From assembly GCA_017509715.1 (NCBI GenBank), contig JAFWOU010000038.1:1-54647 (forward strand): a stretch of 54,647 nt of DNA, in the 5' to 3' direction. This DNA is from Paludibacteraceae bacterium (GTDB lineage: Bacteria; Bacteroidota; Bacteroidia; Bacteroidales; Paludibacteraceae). A program made the position numbers and the translations under genes. A model generated the notes under the pieces. It had not been told where the DNA came from and did not search any database. It saw only the letters and a list, made by a program, of their open reading frames with translations. Positions 52,019 to 54,647 of the stretch are shown here, in pieces (position 1 is the first letter of the stretch; the number at the start of each line of letters is the position of its first letter).

Positions 52019-52828
52019 TTGAACATTATCTTCGATAATATACTGAACGCTCGCGACCTGGGAGGCATCCCTGCCGCCGGTGGACGCACGATACGACCGT
52101 ATCGCCTCTTGCGTACGGCCCATCTGCATGATGCATCGGATGCCGACCTGCAGCGCCTGCAGGACGAGTACCGTATCTGCCGCGTCTTCGATTTCCGCTC
52201 GCTGGGCGAGACCGAGTTCCAGCCCGACCGTCCTGTGCCCGGTGCGGAGCATCACCTGCTGCCTACCATCGACATGCGGGCCGAGCAGCAGACCGGAAAA
52301 CCCATCCCCGAAGAAGCGTTTCGCGAACTGGACCGCCATATAGTGAACTACTCCTTCTATCCCGAGGTGCAACAGATGGCGGCTAATATGTACCCCTCGC
52401 TCATCCGGTCGGAGTTCTCTCAACTGCAGTACGCCTCCTTCCTGCGCCTCATCGTAGAGGCGCCTGACGACGGTGGTATCCTGTGGCATTGTGCCCAGGG
52501 TAAGGACCGAACGGGGTGGGGAGCTGCCTTCCTGATGTTCGCCCTCGGTGTGGACCGTGAGACGATCATCAGCGATTTCCGGCTGAGCAACGTGGCCTAC
52601 CAGCCCCTGGTGGACCGACTGAATGCCGACATCGATCGGCGCGGCGGAGGTGAAGCGGAGAAAGCGGTCATCCTGGCCTTTATGGGTGTCTCTACGCCCA
52701 ACTTCATCCGTACGCTCGACCTCATCGACCGCGAGTACGGAGGCATGACCGCCTATCTGCACGACATCCTCTGCCTCACCCACGACGATATCCAAATCCT
52801 CCGAAAGAGATATCTAATCAACCAATAA
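52019..52828 (+). CDS. Tyrosine/lipid phosphatase (Y_phosphatase3 family)
   Basis: 269 residues. N-terminal NARDLGGIPAAGGRTIRPYRLLRTAHL is typical of this family, and the P-loop is HCAQGKDRTG (Cys nucleophile and Arg). It dephosphorylates Tyr-phosphorylated proteins or phosphoinositide-like substrates in relatives. No ATG fits the family start, so I use the TTG at 52019. Residues LINQ at the end come from an octamer array that continues past the stop. Cytoplasmic; located at the end of the signalling block. Confidence 0.88.
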   Translation: MNIIFDNILNARDLGGIPAAGGRTIRPYRLLRTAHLHDASDADLQRLQDEYRICRVFDFRSLGETEFQPDRPVPGAEHHLLPTIDMRAEQQTGKPIPEEAFRELDRHIVNYSFYPEVQQMAANMYPSLIRSEFSQLQYASFLRLIVEAPDDGGILWHCAQGKDRTGWGAAFLMFALGVDRETIISDFRLSNVAYQPLVDRLNADIDRRGGGEAEKAVILAFMGVSTPNFIRTLDLIDREYGGMTAYLHDILCLTHDDIQILRKRYLINQ

Positions 52829-52850
52829 ACTAATAAACTAATAAACTAAT
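52812..52850. repeat. Octamer array (AACTAATA) before preA
   Basis: CTAATCAA, CCAATAAA, CTAATAAA (three times), CTAATACC from the phosphatase C-terminus to five bases before the preA ATG at 52856. Confidence 0.9.
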
Positions 52851-52855
52851 ACCCT

Positions 52856-54316
52856 ATGATTCATCTCAACGAAGAAGCTGCTCGCTGCTTGCTTTGCAAC
52901 GATGCTCCCTGCGGTGCTCGCGCCGCCCGCGCTATTCGCGCCCTCCGTTTCGACAATGCCTGGACGGCTGCCGAACTCTTTGCCGGTCTCTCCGACGACG
53001 AGATAGCCCGGGCCGAAGCCGCTTGTATCCACTATGATCGCCCCATCCGCATTGCGGACCTCAAGAAGGCGGTTCTGAATACTCCGATTAATCAGAATAC
53101 TCCGAGTACTCCGAACCTGCCAAGCCTGGAAATCAACTTCTGCGACATGGTCTGCGAGAATCCGTTCTTCCTGGCCTCGTCGGCTATCTGCACCAACTAC
53201 GAGATGGTAGCCCGTGCCCTGGAGGCCGGCTGGGCAGGTGTGTTCTACAAGACGATCTGCAAGCAGGACATCCGCGAGGTATCGCCCCGCTTTGATGCTT
53301 TGCGCAAAGAGGGTACGCCCTTCGTCGGTTTCCGCAATATGGAGCAGCTCTCGGAGAATCCCTACGATGTGGATTTCGATATCCTGCGTCGCCTGAAGCA
53401 AAAATACCCCACCAAGCGCATCATCGCCTCGATCATGGGGCAGAGCGAGGAGGAGTGGATCGAACTCGCCAAGATGGCCGAGGAGGCAGGCTGCGATGCT
53501 GTGGAGCTCAATTTCTCCTGCCCGCAGATGAAGCTCTCGGGTCTGGGTTCGGATATCGGTCAGAGCAACGAACTGATCCTCTGCTACACCTCTTGCATCA
53601 AGGAGGCGGTCTCTATCCCCGTCATCCCCAAGATGACGCCCAATATCATGTCGATGCGTAGTCCCGCCTTGGCTTGCTTCTATGCCGGCGCCCACGGTAT
53701 CAGCGCCATCAATACCATCAAGTCGATTACGATGAGCCACGAGGCCGAAGTGAGCCAGAAGAAAACCATCTCCGGCTACTCGGGCAAGGCCGTCAAGCCT
53801 ATCGCCCTGCGCATGATCTACGAGATGACCGGCGACCCTGTTATCCGCCGTGCCGGTGTCGAGAAGCATATGGATATCAGCGGTATAGGTGGTATCGAGA
53901 CCTGGCGCGACGCGCTGGATTTCATCCAACTCGGTTGCCGCAACGTCCAGGTGTGCACCGCCGTCATGCAGTACGGCTACCGCATCATCGACGACCTCTG
54001 CCTCGGCTTGCAGCATTATATGGCCGAGCGGGGTATTACAGAACTGAAGAAGCTCGTCGGCGAAGAACTGAAGAATATCGTGCTGCCGTCGGATCTGGAC
54101 CGCGATACGATGGTCTTCCCCAAGATCGACCGTGAGCAGTGTATCGGCTGCGGACGCTGCTATATATCCTGTATGGATGGTGGTCACCAGGCGATCACCT
54201 TCGGAGACGACCGCAAGCCCCGTATCGTGGGCCAGAAATGCGTTGGTTGCCATCTCTGCCGCCTCGTCTGCCCCACCGGCGCCATCGGCATGGCCCACCG
54301 CATGCCAAAGAAATAA
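52856..54316 (+). CDS. preA: NAD-dependent dihydropyrimidine dehydrogenase subunit PreA-like
   Basis: 486 residues. N-terminal short Fe-S-like region (RCLLCNDAPC, 10-19), then a class 1 dihydroorotate/dihydropyrimidine dehydrogenase FMN barrel (about 97-420: ENPFFLASSAICTNYEMVAR, GFRNMEQLSENPYDVD, VELNFSCPQMKLSGLGSDIG, PKMTPNIMSMRSPALACF, ISGYSGKAVKPIALRMIYEM), and two 4Fe-4S motifs (CIGCGRCYISCMDGG, CVGCHLCRLVCPTGAI). It reduces uracil or thymine in pyrimidine breakdown, with PreT as partner; preT is not in the window. Residues about 74-85 (LNTPINQNTPSTP) are encoded by the third nonamer array. Confidence 0.92.
   Translation: MIHLNEEAARCLLCNDAPCGARAARAIRALRFDNAWTAAELFAGLSDDEIARAEAACIHYDRPIRIADLKKAVLNTPINQNTPSTPNLPSLEINFCDMVCENPFFLASSAICTNYEMVARALEAGWAGVFYKTICKQDIREVSPRFDALRKEGTPFVGFRNMEQLSENPYDVDFDILRRLKQKYPTKRIIASIMGQSEEEWIELAKMAEEAGCDAVELNFSCPQMKLSGLGSDIGQSNELILCYTSCIKEAVSIPVIPKMTPNIMSMRSPALACFYAGAHGISAINTIKSITMSHEAEVSQKKTISGYSGKAVKPIALRMIYEMTGDPVIRRAGVEKHMDISGIGGIETWRDALDFIQLGCRNVQVCTAVMQYGYRIIDDLCLGLQHYMAERGITELKKLVGEELKNIVLPSDLDRDTMVFPKIDREQCIGCGRCYISCMDGGHQAITFGDDRKPRIVGQKCVGCHLCRLVCPTGAIGMAHRMPKK
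53075..53110. repeat. Nonamer array, copy 3 (in preA)
   Basis: CTGAATACT, CCGATTAAT, CAGAATACT, CCGAGTACT, in frame between the Fe-S region and the FMN barrel. Confidence 0.9.
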
Positions 54317-54330
54317 ACGGTCCGTCTATA

Positions 54331-54376
54331 CTACAAAAGATCGCACTCCTCATCCGAAGGGTGCGATTTTTTGTAG
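54331..54376 (+). terminator. Terminator of the preA operon
   Basis: CTACAAAAGATCGCAC (54331-54346) pairs with GTGCGATTTTTTGTAG (54361-54376) over 16 positions with one wobble. Strong intrinsic terminator 15 bases after the preA stop. Confidence 0.92.
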
Positions 54377-54440
54377 GCTTTCAGCATTCAGCCGTCAGCA
54401 TTCGGCTCTTTATCGGAGTGCCCGGAGGCACCTGACGGCT
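54374..54440. repeat. Composite dispersed repeat with hairpin, copy 2
   Basis: CTTTCAGCATTCAGCC, core TTTATCGGAGTGCCCGGAGG plus CACCTGACGGCT; compare copy 1 at 7464-7542. The core differs by a few bases that largely keep the GTGC/GCAC pairing. Confidence 0.8.
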
Positions 54441-54441
54441 A

Positions 54442-54472
54442 GATAAATTGCGCTTTACGAGCGCAATTTATC
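54442..54472 (-). terminator. Perfect 13-bp inverted repeat around the stop of the last gene
   Basis: GATAAATTGCGCT (54442-54454) and AGCGCAATTTATC (54460-54472), loop TTACG containing the stop codon of the minus-strand gene. No T-tract follows, so its terminator role is uncertain. Confidence 0.6.
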
Positions 54473-54646
54473 ATACTCCAGCTTGAAGAGGTAGGCGTAG
54501 AAGGTCTTCTTGCCACCGGCCAGGTCCTTTTGCTCGTTGAAGGCAGCGCGGTCGGCCTCCAAGGTGGAGAGGTTCTTCATACGAGCCTGAGCGGCGGTGG
54601 AAGCTTGCGCGAAGCGCGAGCGGATCTGCAGCTCGTTGGCTGAAGG
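54455..54646 (-). CDS. Unknown protein, C-terminal 63 residues (cut by the window edge)
   Basis: The minus strand stays open from the right edge to TAA at 54455-54457. The peptide begins PSANELQIRSRFAQASTAAQ and ends KKTFYAYLFKLEYDKLRS; it is Ala/Arg/Lys-rich and predicted helical. The compositional codon use resembles neighbouring genes, so it is likely real. I do not recognise a family. Its stop codon lies in the loop of a perfect inverted repeat. Confidence 0.6.
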   Translation of the reverse strand, partial: PSANELQIRSRFAQASTAAQARMKNLSTLEADRAAFNEQKDLAGGKKTFYAYLFKLEYDKLRS

Positions 54647-54647
54647 C

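Overview
The window is about 54.6 kb of chromosomal DNA from a member of the Bacteroidales (phylum Bacteroidota). The evidence is a complete type IX secretion core cluster (porP/sprF-gldK-gldL-gldM-gldN), a separate gldD, Bacteroidota-only families (DUF3127, DUF6242, DUF3098, DUF4886, Porin_10, TIGR02172) and promoters of the Bacteroidota type (a TTG-like -33 element, 20 bases, then TAnnTTTG). I cannot name a genus; an uncultured gut or rumen lineage is plausible. Nothing resembles a phage or plasmid. The only mobile-element trace is the 3' end of an IS3-type insertion sequence at the left edge.

Layout. 1-141: end of an IS3-family transposase and its terminal repeat. 262-8568: recO, a metallophosphoesterase, an OB-fold DUF3127 protein with an SSB-like tail, pgk, a DUF6242 lipoprotein, 5-formyl-THF cyclo-ligase, an unknown conserved protein, a polyprenyl diphosphate synthase and ddl. 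8569-8992: a divergent promoter region with ten copies of an 11-bp tandem repeat. 8993-24755 (all plus): methyltransferase, cobalamin adenosyltransferase, DUF2795, the T9SS cluster and its terminator, then ftsX-DUF3098-uppP-truB-queA-ung-polA-DUF4886 with many 1-14 nt overlaps. 24823-25115: tRNA-Asp, tRNA-Arg and a large terminator. 25168-41917 (all minus, read from one promoter at 41939-41969): mannose-1-phosphate guanylyltransferase, a glycogen/alpha-glucan set (debranching enzyme, GT4, GH57), a porin, Clp ATPase, thioredoxin, dCMP deaminase, S41 protease, SulP transporter, panD, tgt and an LptF/G permease. 42094-54316 (all plus): gldD, a GGGP synthase-TadA fusion, a PgpH-like c-di-AMP phosphodiesterase, dusB, a SpoIIE-type phosphatase with its STAS partner, a RelA/SpoT synthetase, a TIGR02172 kinase-like protein, a small alarmone hydrolase, a tyrosine phosphatase and preA. 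The right edge holds the 3' end of an unknown minus-strand gene.

How the genes work together. PorP/SprF and GldK-N form the T9SS ring and motor, and GldD is an accessory lipoprotein. UppP, Ddl, polyprenyl synthase and FtsX serve the envelope. QueA and Tgt both act in queuosine tRNA modification; TruB, DusB and TadA modify other tRNA positions. The right-hand operon looks like a signalling block: c-di-AMP turnover, a partner-switch module and a split (p)ppGpp synthetase/hydrolase pair.

The most striking feature is a set of short, imperfect tandem arrays (units of 7, 8, 9 or 11 bp, several unrelated families). They fill many gene boundaries, abut promoters and in several places lie in frame inside conserved enzymes. 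One nonamer family occurs in three unrelated genes (positions 43384, 46614, 53075), and one copy forms the linker of the GGGPS-TadA fusion. Other items of note: a DNA polymerase I without its 3'-5' exonuclease domain; a two-state RNA fold at 51276-51354 just before the alarmone hydrolase; an extended -33 promoter element shared by four promoters; and partial copies of both tRNA genes downstream of them.
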